A stretch of DNA of 64,000 nt from Sphingomonas hankookensis (GTDB lineage Bacteria; Pseudomonadota; Alphaproteobacteria; Sphingomonadales; Sphingomonadaceae). The position numbers and the translations under genes are program-made. The notes under the pieces were generated by a model. The model was not told the DNA's origin and made no database searches. It was given only the letters and a program-made list of their open reading frames with translations. Of the stretch, positions 23,355 to 31,973 are shown one piece after another. Position 1 is the first letter of the stretch. Each line of letters opens with the position of its first letter. The stretch is from contig NZ_CP117025.1 of NCBI RefSeq assembly GCF_028551275.1, positions 3,474,001 to 3,538,000 of the forward strand, read 5' to 3'.

Positions 23355-24851
23355 TCAGAGCAGGGTGGGTTGCGTGGGCTCGACATAGGCGCGCCCTCCG
23401 GCACGCTCAACCTTCGCGTCCAGCACGCCGTCGCGGAAGTGGAGTTGCAGCGCCCCGGCCGCGCGCGCATCGGCGGCGGTGGCGACGGTCTTGCCGTTCG
23501 TCTTCGCGACGACGCGGACATAGCCTTTCTGCAGCAGATTGTCGGGGTTCACCTGTTCCAGCATCCGTGCGGTGCCGTCGAATCGGGCGCGCGCCTGCGC
23601 CAGCCGCTGGGTCAGCATCGCAGGCCTGAGCGCATGGCCGTGACGGTCGAGGTTGCGCCGCGCGGTTGCCACGCGGCGTTCGAGTGCCAGCGACAGGCGA
23701 CCGGCGACATCGTCCAGCCGCTGGCGCTGCGGCCCCAGCAACGCGTCGCGGCGCGGCATGACGCGGACCAGCGCCGCGAGCTGCTCGCGCCCGCGATCAT
23801 GATAGCGCCGCACGCAACGCTGGGTGCGCAGCGACAGGGTGGCGAGCGTGTGGGCAAGGTCGGCGCGGACCGGCACCGCCAGTTCGGCGGCGGCGGTCGG
23901 CGTCGGCGCGCGCAGGTCGGCGGCATGGTCGCACAGGGTCGTGTCGGTCTCATGGCCTACCGCCGAGATGACCGGGATCGGCGAGGCGGCGACCGCGCGA
24001 ACGACGACTTCCTCGTTGAAGCACCACAGATCCTCGATCGACCCGCCGCCGCGCGCGACGATCAGGAGGTCGGGGCGATAGATCGTGCCGCGCTCACCAT
24101 TTGCCGTACCCCCGCGCAGGCGGGGGTCCAGGGTTTCAGTCGCCGACGCCGGTGCTTCCGGCTCTGGACCCCCGCCTGCGCGGGGGTACGGGTTCGATTC
24201 TTCGGAAGTCGGGCGCGGGGGGAGCGCAGCGAACCCCTTCACCGCCGCCGCGATCTCCGCCGCCGCGCCTTCGCCCTGCACCTTGACCGGCCAGACGAGC
24301 ACATGCGTCGGGCAGCGATCGGCCAGCCGGTGGAGGATGTCGCGGATGACCGCGCCGGTCGGCGAGGTGACGATGCCGATGGTGCGCGGCATGAACGGCA
24401 GCGGACGCTTCTTCGCCGGATCGAACAGCCCCTCGCCCGCCAGCTTCGCCTTCAACTTCTCGAGCAGCGCCATCAGCGCGCCCTCGCCGGCCAGCTCCAG
24501 ATGATCGATCACGATCTGGTAGCGCGAGCGGCCGGGATAGGTGGTGAGCTTGCCGGTGGCGATCACCTCGACGCCGTCCTGCGGCGTGAACGCCAGCCGC
24601 CCCGCCGATCCGCGCCACATTACCCCGTCGATCAGCGCAGCATCGTCCTTGAGCGCCAGATAGACATGGCCCGACGACGCGCGCTTATAGCCCGAAATCT
24701 CGCCGCGCAGCCGGACGCGGCCGAACTCCCCCTCGACCATCCGCTTCAACCGGCCGGCGAGTTCGCTGACGCTTTCGGGCGCGGCGTTGTCGTTCGCGCG
24801 CGGCTCGGCTACGAGCCGGCTCGACATAAAATCGGGGAAACGATCGTCCAT
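23355..24851 (-). CDS. xseA: Exodeoxyribonuclease VII large subunit, with an inserted repeat-encoded peptide
   Basis: 498 residues. The N-terminal OB fold reads [20 protein letters not shown] then [11 protein letters not shown]. The catalytic core has [35 protein letters not shown] and [24 protein letters not shown]. The C-terminal half is coiled coil and ends with the usual GDV-like strand. XseA with XseB degrades single-stranded DNA. Residues about 220-249 (PYPRAGGGP ... LDPRLRGG) come from a palindromic repeat inserted just before the RGGGS core, where other XseA proteins have a short linker. The frame is intact. ATG 24851 has AGGA upstream; it overlaps the purD start on the other strand. 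An ATG at 24827 is the alternative. Confidence 0.93.
   Translation of the reverse strand: MDDRFPDFMSSRLVAEPRANDNAAPESVSELAGRLKRMVEGEFGRVRLRGEISGYKRASSGHVYLALKDDAALIDGVMWRGSAGRLAFTPQDGVEVIATGKLTTYPGRSRYQIVIDHLELAGEGALMALLEKLKAKLAGEGLFDPAKKRPLPFMPRTIGIVTSPTGAVIRDILHRLADRCPTHVLVWPVKVQGEGAAAEIAAAVKGFAALPPRPTSEESNPYPRAGGGPEPEAPASATETLDPRLRGGTANGERGTIYRPDLLIVARGGGSIEDLWCFNEEVVVRAVAASPIPVISAVGHETDTTLCDHAADLRAPTPTAAAELAVPVRADLAHTLATLSLRTQRCVRRYHDRGREQLAALVRVMPRRDALLGPQRQRLDDVAGRLSLALERRVATARRNLDRHGHALRPAMLTQRLAQARARFDGTARMLEQVNPDNLLQKGYVRVVAKTNGKTVATAADARAAGALQLHFRDGVLDAKVERAGGRAYVEPTQPTLL
24105..24190. repeat. Palindromic repeat family A, full copy 2, inside xseA
   Basis: An 86-base copy with almost perfect arms (CGTACCCCCGCGCAGGCGGG ... 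GCGGGGGTACG), the same length as copy 1. It lies wholly within the xseA coding sequence and is read through in frame, adding a Pro/Gly/Arg-rich peptide. The two stem arms encode YPRAGGGP and DPRLRGG. Confidence 0.92.
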
Positions 24852-26121
24852 GAATGTCCTGTTGATCGGATCGGGTGGGCGCGAACATGCGCTGGCGTGG
24901 AAGCTGGCACAGTCGCCGCTTCTCGATACGCTTTATGCCGCGCCCGGCAACCCCGGCATCGCCCAATCCGCGACGCTGATCCCGCTGGACGTGACCGATC
25001 ACGCCGCGGTGGTGCGCTTCTGCGTCGAACGGTCGGTCAAGCTGGTGGTGGTCGGGCCGGAAGCGCCGCTGGTCGCCGGCCTTGCCGACGATCTGCGCGC
25101 GGCCGGCATCGCGACCTTCGGGCCATCGGCAGCGGCGGCGCAGCTCGAAGGGTCGAAGGGCTATACCAAGGATCTGTGCCGCGAGGCCGATATCCCGACC
25201 GCAGGCTATGTCCGCGTGTCGTCGCTCGACGAGGCGATCGCCGCGCTCTCCCCCTTCTCGCTGCCGGTCGTCATCAAGGCCGATGGGCTTGCGGCAGGCA
25301 AGGGCGTGACCGTGGCGATGGACCGTGCCGAGGCCGAGGGGGCATTGGCCGCGATCTTTGCCGATGCCGGCGGCGAGGCGGTGATCGAGGAGTTCCTCGC
25401 CGGCGAGGAAGCCAGCCTGTTCGTGCTGACCGATGGCGTGTCGCTGCTGCCGTTCGGGTCGGCGCAGGACCACAAGCGCGTCGGCGACGGCGATACCGGG
25501 CCGAATACCGGCGGCATGGGGGCCTATTCCCCCGCCCCGGTCCTGACGCCGGCGCTGGAGAAACTGGCGATCGATACCATCGTCGCGCCGACCGTCCGCG
25601 CGATGGCAGCGCGTGGCACGCCCTATTCCGGCGTTCTCTATGCCGGGCTGATGCTGACCGATCGCGGACCGAAGCTGATCGAATACAACGCGCGCTTCGG
25701 CGATCCCGAATGCCAGGTGCTGATGGCGCGGCTCGACAGCGATCTGCTGCCGGTGCTGCTGGCAGTCGCGCAGGGAACCCTGGCAGAGGTGGCGCCGCCC
25801 GCCTTCAGCGACGATACCGCATTGACGGTCGTGATGGCGGCACCCGGCTATCCGGGCACGCCGGAAACGGGCCGCGCGATCGGCGGGATCGACGCGGCGG
25901 AGGCGACCGGCGCGACGGTGTTTCATGCGGGAACCCGTTCGGAGGGTGCAGGCGTTGTGACCGCCGGTGGCCGGGTGCTGGCCGTGACCGGGCGCGGGGC
26001 CAGTGTGACCGCCGCGCAGGAAGCGGCGTACCGGGCGGTCGATGCGCTCGACTTTCCGGGCTTCTGCCGCCGCGACATCGGCTGGCGGGAAGTCGCGCGC
26101 GAAGCGGCGATGAAGGATTGA
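24850..26121 (+). CDS. purD: Phosphoribosylamine-glycine ligase
   Basis: 423 residues, normal length. Begins [20 protein letters not shown] and shows the ATP-grasp landmarks: [53 protein letters not shown] and [13 protein letters not shown], all expected of GAR synthetase. It catalyses step 2 of purine biosynthesis. The start codon overlaps the divergent xseA start by two bases, so its promoter must lie within xseA. It is followed 4 bases later by a membrane HHH protein gene, probably co-transcribed. Confidence 0.95.
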   Translation: MNVLLIGSGGREHALAWKLAQSPLLDTLYAAPGNPGIAQSATLIPLDVTDHAAVVRFCVERSVKLVVVGPEAPLVAGLADDLRAAGIATFGPSAAAAQLEGSKGYTKDLCREADIPTAGYVRVSSLDEAIAALSPFSLPVVIKADGLAAGKGVTVAMDRAEAEGALAAIFADAGGEAVIEEFLAGEEASLFVLTDGVSLLPFGSAQDHKRVGDGDTGPNTGGMGAYSPAPVLTPALEKLAIDTIVAPTVRAMAARGTPYSGVLYAGLMLTDRGPKLIEYNARFGDPECQVLMARLDSDLLPVLLAVAQGTLAEVAPPAFSDDTALTVVMAAPGYPGTPETGRAIGGIDAAEATGATVFHAGTRSEGAGVVTAGGRVLAVTGRGASVTAAQEAAYRAVDALDFPGFCRRDIGWREVAREAAMKD

Positions 26122-26125
26122 GACG

Positions 26126-26701
26126 ATGGATAGCGGCACCACTCCCCTGCAATCGCCCGGTTTCCTGGGCGCGCTGACGACGGTCCATTTCGTCCTGATC
26201 GCCGTGCTGGCGGTGCTGACGATCATCGGCATCGCCTATGGCATGAAGCTGGCGCGGGCGCGGCGGCAGGCAGCGCGCGAGCTGGAGGATGCCGGGCATC
26301 TGGAGCATGGCGATGCGGCGGTCCCCGAGCCGGCGGCAGCGGTCGAGACTGCGCGTCCGACTCCGCCGGTCGAACGGACGCCGGTCGAGCGCATGCCGGA
26401 ACCGGCGATCGCTCCCGCGCCTGCTCCGGTCGCCACCCCGATACCGGCCGCGCCCGCTGCTGCGGATACCGACCTGACCCGCCTGAAAGGTCTCGGCCCC
26501 AAGGTCGCGGCGATGCTGATCGAACAGGGCGTTCCCGATATCGCGACGTTGGCGACACTGGATGCCGCCCGGGCCGATGCGGTCGCCGCGCAACTCGGCA
26601 TGTTCGCACCGCGCATGACGAAGGATCGCTGGGTCGAACAGGCGCAGTTCCTTGCGGCGGGCGATATCGCCGGGTTCGAGGCCAGGTTCGGAAAGCTGTA
26701 G
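26126..26701 (+). CDS. Membrane-anchored helix-hairpin-helix protein
   Basis: 191 residues. One transmembrane helix near residues 12-32 (VHFVLIAVLAVLTIIGIAYG), a Pro/Ala-rich linker (about 60-115), then a C-terminal helix-hairpin-helix domain: LTRLKGLGPKVAAMLIEQGV and IATLATLDAARADAVAAQLG, ending with WVEQAQFLAAGD. The HHH motif usually binds DNA or mediates protein contacts, and similar tails occur in proteins with predicted 50S L21-like or DUF4332 domains. Function unknown; DNA tethering at the inner membrane is possible but unproven. It follows purD by 4 bases. Confidence 0.72.
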   Translation: MDSGTTPLQSPGFLGALTTVHFVLIAVLAVLTIIGIAYGMKLARARRQAARELEDAGHLEHGDAAVPEPAAAVETARPTPPVERTPVERMPEPAIAPAPAPVATPIPAAPAAADTDLTRLKGLGPKVAAMLIEQGVPDIATLATLDAARADAVAAQLGMFAPRMTKDRWVEQAQFLAAGDIAGFEARFGKL

Positions 26702-26729
26702 CGCCGGTCGATACCGCGTCGTACCCGCG

Positions 26730-27350
26730 CTACATCAGGCGCAGCGATTCATCGATGACGTGGTTGATGTGGTGCAGGACGTCGGACGTCTGGCGCGACA
26801 GATGCCGGATTTCGTCGGCGACGACCGCAAAGGCCCGGCCGCCCTCTCCGATCCGTGCCGCCTCGATCCGGGCATTGAAGGCGACCACCCGCTTCTGCGC
26901 GGCGATGTCGGCGACCCGGTGGAGCAACGTACCGGCTTCGCGGGTCAGGTTCTCGCGGCGCTCGCTGACCTTGGTCAGGTGGCGCGTATGGGTGACATCG
27001 ACATAGGTCAGGATGGCGCCCCCCTGATCGACCGGCGTGAAGCAGATTTCCAGGATCGTCCCGTCGTCGAAATGATGGTCGAAGTGCCGCACTTCGCCCG
27101 CCCGCCGCCATGCGCGATGATTTTCGACGACCCCGGCCACCCGGTCCGGCGACCAGCCGACGGCCGCGCCGACATGGGCGAGATATTCCGGCAAGCTCGC
27201 CCCGGGGCCGATGGCCGAACCGGCAAAGCCCAGCATGCGGCCGACATGCGCGTTCATCGGCACGATTCGCTCGGCAGCATCATAGACGAGCATGCCGTGG
27301 CGCATATGGTTCATGACCAACGCTAGGAGTTCGGGTGCCGCCATCGCCAA
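26730..27350 (-). CDS. Small cytoplasmic PAS plus methyl-accepting-signalling-tip protein
   Basis: 206 residues, no transmembrane segment. Residues about 10-125 form a PAS-like domain (GMLVYDAAERIVPMNAHVGR; ILTYVDVTHTRHL). Residues about 130-200 match only the hairpin tip of chemoreceptor signalling domains: VVAFNARIEAARIGEGGRAF then AVVADEIRHLSRQTSDV. Usual receptors have a far longer coiled coil around this tip and a HAMP domain. Proteins like this could bind CheA/CheW or act as decoys, but no chemotaxis genes are nearby. It stands alone between two convergently or divergently placed genes. Confidence 0.78.
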   Translation of the reverse strand: MAMAAPELLALVMNHMRHGMLVYDAAERIVPMNAHVGRMLGFAGSAIGPGASLPEYLAHVGAAVGWSPDRVAGVVENHRAWRRAGEVRHFDHHFDDGTILEICFTPVDQGGAILTYVDVTHTRHLTKVSERRENLTREAGTLLHRVADIAAQKRVVAFNARIEAARIGEGGRAFAVVADEIRHLSRQTSDVLHHINHVIDESLRLM

Positions 27351-27427
27351 GATCGTATACCTTTCGACACGAGCGGTAGCCCCAATCTCCCTAACGGACC
27401 GTTACGCAGGCGAAACCGGGTGGCGCG

Positions 27428-28732
27428 TTACGCCGCCTGCTCCACCAGCAATTTGTCGATCTTGCGCCCGTCCATATCGACGATCTCGAAGCGCCAGCCC
27501 TGTTCGGTGAAATGCTCGCCCTCGGTCGGCAGGTGCTTGAGGATGGCGAGCGCGAGGCCGGCCACGGTCGCATAGTCGCGGTCCTCGGGCAGGTCGATGC
27601 CGATGCGTTCGGCCAGCTGGTCGGCAGGCGTCTGGCCCGATACCAGCAGCGATCCGTCGTCGCGCCGGACGATATGCGGATGGTCGCCCTCCTCCGCATC
27701 CGACGCGAAATCGCCCGCGATCGCGCGCAGCAGGTCGGCTGGCGTCACGATTCCTTCGAAATGGCCATATTCGTCATGGACGAGGCCCATCGGCACCGCC
27801 GCCCGGCGGATCGCCTGCAACGCGTCCATCGCATCGACCTGATCGGGCAGCACCGGTGCCTCGTGCAACAGCGTGCGCAGATCGAGCGGTTCGCCGCGAC
27901 AGATCGCCGCGACGATGTCGCGCGCCTGCACCACGCCGATCACCGCATCGACCGATCCTTCGGCCACCGGCAGGCGGGTGTGCGGCGTCGTCGCCATCGC
28001 CGCGCGGATGCCGGCATCGTCGAGCGTGACGTCGAGCCATTCGACTTCGGTCCGCGGCGTCATCACCTCGCGTACCGGACGGTCGGCAAGGCGGACGACG
28101 CCCGAGATGATCGAGCGCTCATGCTCCTCGATCACGCCCGACTTGCTGGCTTCGGCGACCAGCAGGTGCAGTTCCTCCGCCGTCACCCGGTTTTCGGATT
28201 CGCGGTTCATCCGCAGCAGCTTGAAGATCAGGCCCGAGGTGGTGTCGAGCAGCCACACGAACGGCGCGGTGATCCGCGACAGCCACAGCATCGGCAGCGC
28301 GACCAGCACCGCGATCGGTTCCGGGCTGCGCAGCGCGAACTGCTTGGGCACCAGTTCGCCGATCACCAGGCTGGCAAAGGTCGTGACGCCGATGACGACG
28401 CCGAACCCGACATTGGCCGCGAGCGATTCGGGCAGGCCCAGCAGCACCAGCCGCTCGCCGACCGGCCCGCCCAGGCTGGCGCCCGAATAGGCGCCCGACA
28501 GGATGCCGATCAGGGTGATGCCGATCTGGACGGTCGACAGGAATTTGCCGGGATCGTCGGCCAGCCGCATCGCGGTAGCAGCACCCCTGCCCCCCGCTTT
28601 CGCCAAGCCTTCGAGCCGTGCCTTGCGCGCGGAGACGATGGCGAGTTCGGACATGGCGAACACGCCGTTCAACGCCACCAGCGCGAGGATGATGACGACG
28701 TCGAACCAGGGGAAGGGTGTGAGAGGTTCCAT
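27428..28732 (-). CDS. CNNM/CorC-type (hemolysin C-like) membrane protein with CBS pair
   Basis: 434 residues. The DUF21/CNNM transmembrane domain spans about 1-190 (VVIILALVALNGVFAMSELA is the classic first helix). Two CBS domains follow (VMTPRTEVEWLDV ... RDIVAAI; VPMGLVHDEYGHFEGIVTP), then a C-terminal CorC/HlyC domain from about 340 (ERIGIDLPEDRDYATVAGLA). Family members are linked to Mg2+/Co2+ efflux or ion homeostasis; the name hemolysin is historical. Start ATG 28732 is chosen over 28771 because similarity starts there and a GGGG run lies upstream. Confidence 0.9.
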   Translation of the reverse strand: MEPLTPFPWFDVVIILALVALNGVFAMSELAIVSARKARLEGLAKAGGRGAATAMRLADDPGKFLSTVQIGITLIGILSGAYSGASLGGPVGERLVLLGLPESLAANVGFGVVIGVTTFASLVIGELVPKQFALRSPEPIAVLVALPMLWLSRITAPFVWLLDTTSGLIFKLLRMNRESENRVTAEELHLLVAEASKSGVIEEHERSIISGVVRLADRPVREVMTPRTEVEWLDVTLDDAGIRAAMATTPHTRLPVAEGSVDAVIGVVQARDIVAAICRGEPLDLRTLLHEAPVLPDQVDAMDALQAIRRAAVPMGLVHDEYGHFEGIVTPADLLRAIAGDFASDAEEGDHPHIVRRDDGSLLVSGQTPADQLAERIGIDLPEDRDYATVAGLALAILKHLPTEGEHFTEQGWRFEIVDMDGRKIDKLLVEQAA

Positions 28733-28906
28733 TGAACTGCCCCACCCATGCCGCAATGCCGCGCCCCGCACAACCGGCGAGTCGCGGCGGGACGATCAAT
28801 TTGAGCGTCGGCCGGTCAGGAACCGTTCAAAACGGATGCGGAACAAGTGCGGCGTTGCCCGGTTTTTCCGGGCAAGACCGAAATTGGATACGTTGGAGGA
28901 CATGAC

Positions 28907-29584
28907 ATGGCGAAGGGCTCGAAATTCTGGATCGCGGGTGCGCTGTCGGCGGCGCTGCTGACCGGCGGGTGCGTGACCGACCCGGAAACCGGCGAGCGCA
29001 GCATCTCGCGCGCGGCGATCGGCGGCATCGGCGGTGCGGTCGGCGGCTATCTGCTGGGCGATCTCGTTGGCGGACGCCGCGACCGGACCGAGAAGATTTT
29101 GGGTGCCGGCATCGGCGGCCTCGCCGGCGCGGGGATCGGCGCGTACATGGACAAGCAGGAGCGCGACCTGCGCGCCCGCACCGCGGGCACCGATGTCGAA
29201 GTGACGCGGCGCGGCGATGACCTCGTGCTCAACATGCCGGCGGGGATTACCTTCGCCTATGATAGCGCCAATGTGCAGCCGCAGTTCCGCGCGACGCTGG
29301 ACCAGGTCGCCGACGTGCTGCGCGATTACAACCAGACCTATATCGACGTGTACGGCCACACCGACTCGACCGGTTCGGACGCCTATAACCAGACGCTGTC
29401 GGAGCGTCGCGCCGCATCGGTCGCGACCTATCTGACCTCACGCGGGGTACAGTCGGCCCGCATCGGCACGCGCGGTTTCGGCGAGACCCAGCCGATCGCG
29501 TCGAACGAGACCGAGGAAGGCCGCGCCGAAAACCGCCGCGTCGAGATCAAGATCGTGCCGATCGAGCAGGACCAGCTGCGGTAA
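28907..29584 (+). CDS. OmpA-family outer-membrane (lipo)protein
   Basis: 225 residues. The signal region ends LTGGC (Cys 22), a slightly non-standard lipobox. A glycine-zipper segment (AAIGGIGGAVGGYLLGDLVG) follows, then an OmpA C-like domain with VYGHTDSTGSDAYNQTLSER and FGETQPIASNETEEGRAENR, which binds peptidoglycan. It tethers the outer membrane to the cell wall, similar to YiaD. GGAGGA lies six bases before ATG 28907; an overlapping ATG at 28902 is out of frame. It converges on map, with a repeat-type hairpin in between. Confidence 0.9.
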   Translation: MAKGSKFWIAGALSAALLTGGCVTDPETGERSISRAAIGGIGGAVGGYLLGDLVGGRRDRTEKILGAGIGGLAGAGIGAYMDKQERDLRARTAGTDVEVTRRGDDLVLNMPAGITFAYDSANVQPQFRATLDQVADVLRDYNQTYIDVYGHTDSTGSDAYNQTLSERRAASVATYLTSRGVQSARIGTRGFGETQPIASNETEEGRAENRRVEIKIVPIEQDQLR

Positions 29585-29601
29585 TGTGCGATGTTCCGCC
29601 G

Positions 29602-29623
29602 TACCCCTGCGCAGGCAGGGGTA
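29602..29623. terminator. Hairpin between convergent ompA-like and map genes (half copy of repeat A)
   Basis: TACCCCTGC (29602-29610) pairs perfectly with GCAGGGGTA (29615-29623) around a GCAG loop. It is located between stop codons at 29584 and 29631, where it can end transcription from both sides. Sequence resembles one arm of the palindromic repeat found at 9292 and 24105. No long T tract follows. Confidence 0.55.
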
Positions 29624-29630
29624 TGGCGGA

Positions 29631-30404
29631 TCAGCGGCGACCCGACGGCACCTCGTCGGACCGTAGCGTCAGCACTTCCACCCCCGTTGCGGTCACCGCG
29701 ACCGTGTGTTCGAACTGTGCCGACAGCTTTCCGTCGGCGGTGACGACGGTCCAGTCGTCGTCCTCCTGCACGACCTTGCGCGACCCCTGATTGACCATCG
29801 GTTCGATGGTGAAGGTCATCGCTTCCTGCAGCACGGCGCCGGTGCCGGGGCGGCCGAAATTCAGGACCGAGGGTTCCTCGTGCATCTCGCGGCCGATGCC
29901 ATGGCCGCAATATTCGCGCACCACGCTATAGCCCTGCTTCTTCGCATGGCGTTCGATCGCCGCGCCGATATCGCCCAGTCGCGCGCCGGGGCGGACCTGT
30001 GCGATGCCCGCCCACATCGCGCCCTGCGCCGCCTGCACCACCCGCCGCGCCTGCGGGGTAACGGTGCCGACCATATAGGTCTTGGACGAATCGGCGATGA
30101 AGCCGTTCTTTTCCAGCGTGATGTCGAGGTTCACGATATCGCCGTCGCGCACGATCGCCGCCGCATCGGGCACGCCGCGGCACACCACATCGTTGATCGA
30201 GCTGTTGAGGACATAGCCAAAGCCATATTGCCCCTTGCTGGCCGGGCGGGCGGCAAGGTCGTCGACGATGAACCGCTCGACCAGATCGTTGATCGCCAGC
30301 GTCGACATGCCCGACAGCGGCTGTCGGTTGAGCATTTCGAAAACGGAGGCCAGCAGCCGGCCCGATTCGCGCATCAGGCCGAGTTCGGCGGGGGACTTCA
30401 CCAT
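29631..30404 (-). CDS. map: Methionine aminopeptidase type I
   Basis: 257 residues. Metal ligands are visible: VNLDITLEKNGFIADSSKTY gives two Asp, GHGIGREMHEEPSVLNFG the His, TFTIEPMV a Glu and QFEHTVAV the last Glu. It removes initiator Met from new proteins in the cytoplasm. ATG 30404 is chosen; it begins two bases after the upstream small gene's TGA, implying coupled translation. An in-frame ATG at 30422 lies within that gene. Confidence 0.94.
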   Translation of the reverse strand: MVKSPAELGLMRESGRLLASVFEMLNRQPLSGMSTLAINDLVERFIVDDLAARPASKGQYGFGYVLNSSINDVVCRGVPDAAAIVRDGDIVNLDITLEKNGFIADSSKTYMVGTVTPQARRVVQAAQGAMWAGIAQVRPGARLGDIGAAIERHAKKQGYSVVREYCGHGIGREMHEEPSVLNFGRPGTGAVLQEAMTFTIEPMVNQGSRKVVQEDDDWTVVTADGKLSAQFEHTVAVTATGVEVLTLRSDEVPSGRR

Positions 30405-30405
30405 C

Positions 30406-30612
30406 TCAGGCGGCGACCGCATCGACCGCGCCGACCTGTGCGGCGGCGAGGCGCGTACGGATGATGTCGTTGAACGACAGCTCGGGATTGGCCTCGGCGA
30501 TCATGCCGATCGTCATCCAGAATTCGGCCTGTGCATTGATCGAGCGGCACAATACCCCGCTCGCCCGCCGCACCTCCTCGTGCAGCGCGTCGTCGATCTT
30601 CACGATACCCAT
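30406..30612 (-). CDS. ParD-like small protein
   Basis: 68 residues: MGIVKIDDALHEEVRRASGV, then RSINAQAEFWMTIGMIAEAN and LSFNDIIRTRLAAA. The first segment looks like a ribbon-helix-helix and resembles the ParD_like family (solitary relatives of antitoxins). No toxin gene is adjacent; the next gene is map, which starts immediately after. The start is preceded by AAAGGACGGCAAT, a good ribosome binding site. Role could be an autoregulator of map expression (inference). Confidence 0.72.
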   Translation of the reverse strand: MGIVKIDDALHEEVRRASGVLCRSINAQAEFWMTIGMIAEANPELSFNDIIRTRLAAAQVGAVDAVAA

Positions 30613-30660
30613 TGCCGTCCTTTCGATATACGAACCATATATGGTCCGTATACCGCGCGG

Positions 30661-31113
30661 TCAAACCCCGCGTCGTCCGGCGAAGAACGCGCGCAGCAGG
30701 GCAGCCGATTCGGCCTCGGCAATGCCGGGATAGATGTCGGGCCGGTGGTGGCAGGTCGGCTGGATGAAGAAGCGCGGGCCGTGCTCGACCGCCCCGCCCT
30801 TCGGATCGGACGCGCCATAATAGAGCCGGGCGATCCGGGCATGGGCGATCGCCCCCGCGCACATCGCGCACGGCTCCAGCGTGACCCACAGGTCGCAATC
30901 CTCCAGCCGGTCGCGGCCAAGTGCCTGCGCGGCGGCCCGGATCGCGAGGATTTCGGCATGGGCGGTGGGGTCGGCCAGCGTGCGCGGGGCGTTGGCGGCG
31001 GTGGCGATCACCTGCCCGTGCCGCATCACCACCGCCCCCACCGGGACCTCGCCCGATTCGGCGGCGGCACGGGCGGCGGCAAGGGCATGGCGCATCGGCG
31101 CGGCGTCGAACAT
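30661..31113 (-). CDS. tadA: tRNA(adenine34) deaminase
   Basis: 150 residues. Zinc and catalytic residues are in TAHAEILAIRAAA (HAE) and TLEPCAMCAGAI (PCxxC). It converts A34 to inosine in tRNA-Arg(ACG). ATG 31113 has AAGGGGG upstream. The length matches other TadA proteins. It is followed by the ParD-like gene after about 48 bases. Confidence 0.92.
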   Translation of the reverse strand: MFDAAPMRHALAAARAAAESGEVPVGAVVMRHGQVIATAANAPRTLADPTAHAEILAIRAAAQALGRDRLEDCDLWVTLEPCAMCAGAIAHARIARLYYGASDPKGGAVEHGPRFFIQPTCHHRPDIYPGIAEAESAALLRAFFAGRRGV

Positions 31114-31153
31114 GCCGGCCCCCTTGCCAGCCGGGGCCGCTACCCGCCAGCGG

Positions 31154-31381
31154 TTACTGCGGGGCCTTTTCCACGTCGACCGTAGGCACCGCGACCGTGC
31201 GGTTGACGGTGCCGACATCCACCTTGCCGACCTCGACGTCGAACTTCGGTACCTGACCACCCTCGATCTTGACCTGGGGCAACGCCCCCTGCTGCGTCTG
31301 CGGAATGCCGATCACCTGAAAGATCATCAGCCCCGCGACGAACAGCACGACCACACCCAGCAATGCCAGAAATCCGCGCAT
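31154..31381 (-). CDS. Small membrane-anchored protein of unknown function
   Basis: 75 residues. One N-terminal membrane helix (FLALLGVVVLFVAGLMIFQV) is followed by an extracytoplasmic tail of Val/Lys-rich short strands (QVKIEGGQVPKFDVEVGKVD ... TVAVPTVDVEKAPQ). No family name is known to me; similar tiny proteins occur beside tadA/rpmB in sphingomonads as far as I recall. ATG 31381 is chosen with GGGAGACG upstream. It is divergent from rpmB. Confidence 0.68.
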   Translation of the reverse strand: MRGFLALLGVVVLFVAGLMIFQVIGIPQTQQGALPQVKIEGGQVPKFDVEVGKVDVGTVNRTVAVPTVDVEKAPQ

Positions 31382-31544
31382 CCATCGTCTCCCGATCTTG
31401 TCATCATCCGAATCGTTGCCGTAACAACGCAGTCGCGGCGGTACCGGTTGCACGCGCGCCCTTGCGGTTGACGCGGCGGCCGTTCGACGCTATCCGCGCC
31501 GTCTTTCCGGGGCATGTGTCCCGACACAGAATCAGGATCAAATC

Positions 31545-31844
31545 ATGTCGCGCATCTGCGAGCTGACCGGCAAGGGCCGGCAGGTGGGTCACAATGTTTC
31601 CCACGCCAACAACAAGACCAAGCGTACGTTCCTGCCGAACCTGCAGAACGTCACGCTGATGTCGGAAGCGCTGGAGCGCTCGATCCGCCTGCGCGTGTCG
31701 ACCCATGGCCTGCGTTCGGTCGAGCATGTCGGCGGCCTCGACAACTGGCTGCTGAAGACCAGCGACGACGACCTGTCGCTGCGTGCCCGCCGCCTGAAGC
31801 GCGACGTGAAGAAGAAGGCCGCCGCGGCAACCGCCGCCGCCTGA
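31545..31844 (+). CDS. rpmB: 50S ribosomal protein L28
   Basis: 99 residues: [20 protein letters not shown], then [16 protein letters not shown] and [20 protein letters not shown], matching the alphaproteobacterial L28 form. A strong hairpin terminator follows at 31868. Confidence 0.96.
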   Translation: MSRICELTGKGRQVGHNVSHANNKTKRTFLPNLQNVTLMSEALERSIRLRVSTHGLRSVEHVGGLDNWLLKTSDDDLSLRARRLKRDVKKKAAAATAAA

Positions 31845-31867
31845 TCCTGTTCGCGACGGATGATTCG

Positions 31868-31901
31868 AAACCCCGGACGGCCCGCCGCCGTCCGGGGTTT
31901 T
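31868..31901 (+). terminator. Rho-independent terminator of rpmB
   Basis: AAACCCCGGACGGC (31868-31881) pairs perfectly with GCCGTCCGGGGTTT (31887-31900) around a CCGCC loop, giving a 14-base stem ending in TTTT, 24 bases after the rpmB stop. It also faces the convergent phytase-like gene. Confidence 0.92.
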
Positions 31902-31973
31902 CGCGTGCCCGGTTGCCGGCAGGTGCGATGCCCGGTATCGGCGAAGATGCCGTCGGGCCGGTCGCTGCCCCGC

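Noticed and set aside
23346..26177. A 943-codon plus-strand frame across xseA and purD
   Set aside because: Spans two genes with clear family motifs in other frames; its product is low-complexity Arg/Ala-rich.
30406..30612. Complete toxin-antitoxin module
   Set aside because: Only the antitoxin-like protein is present; neighbours are map and tadA.
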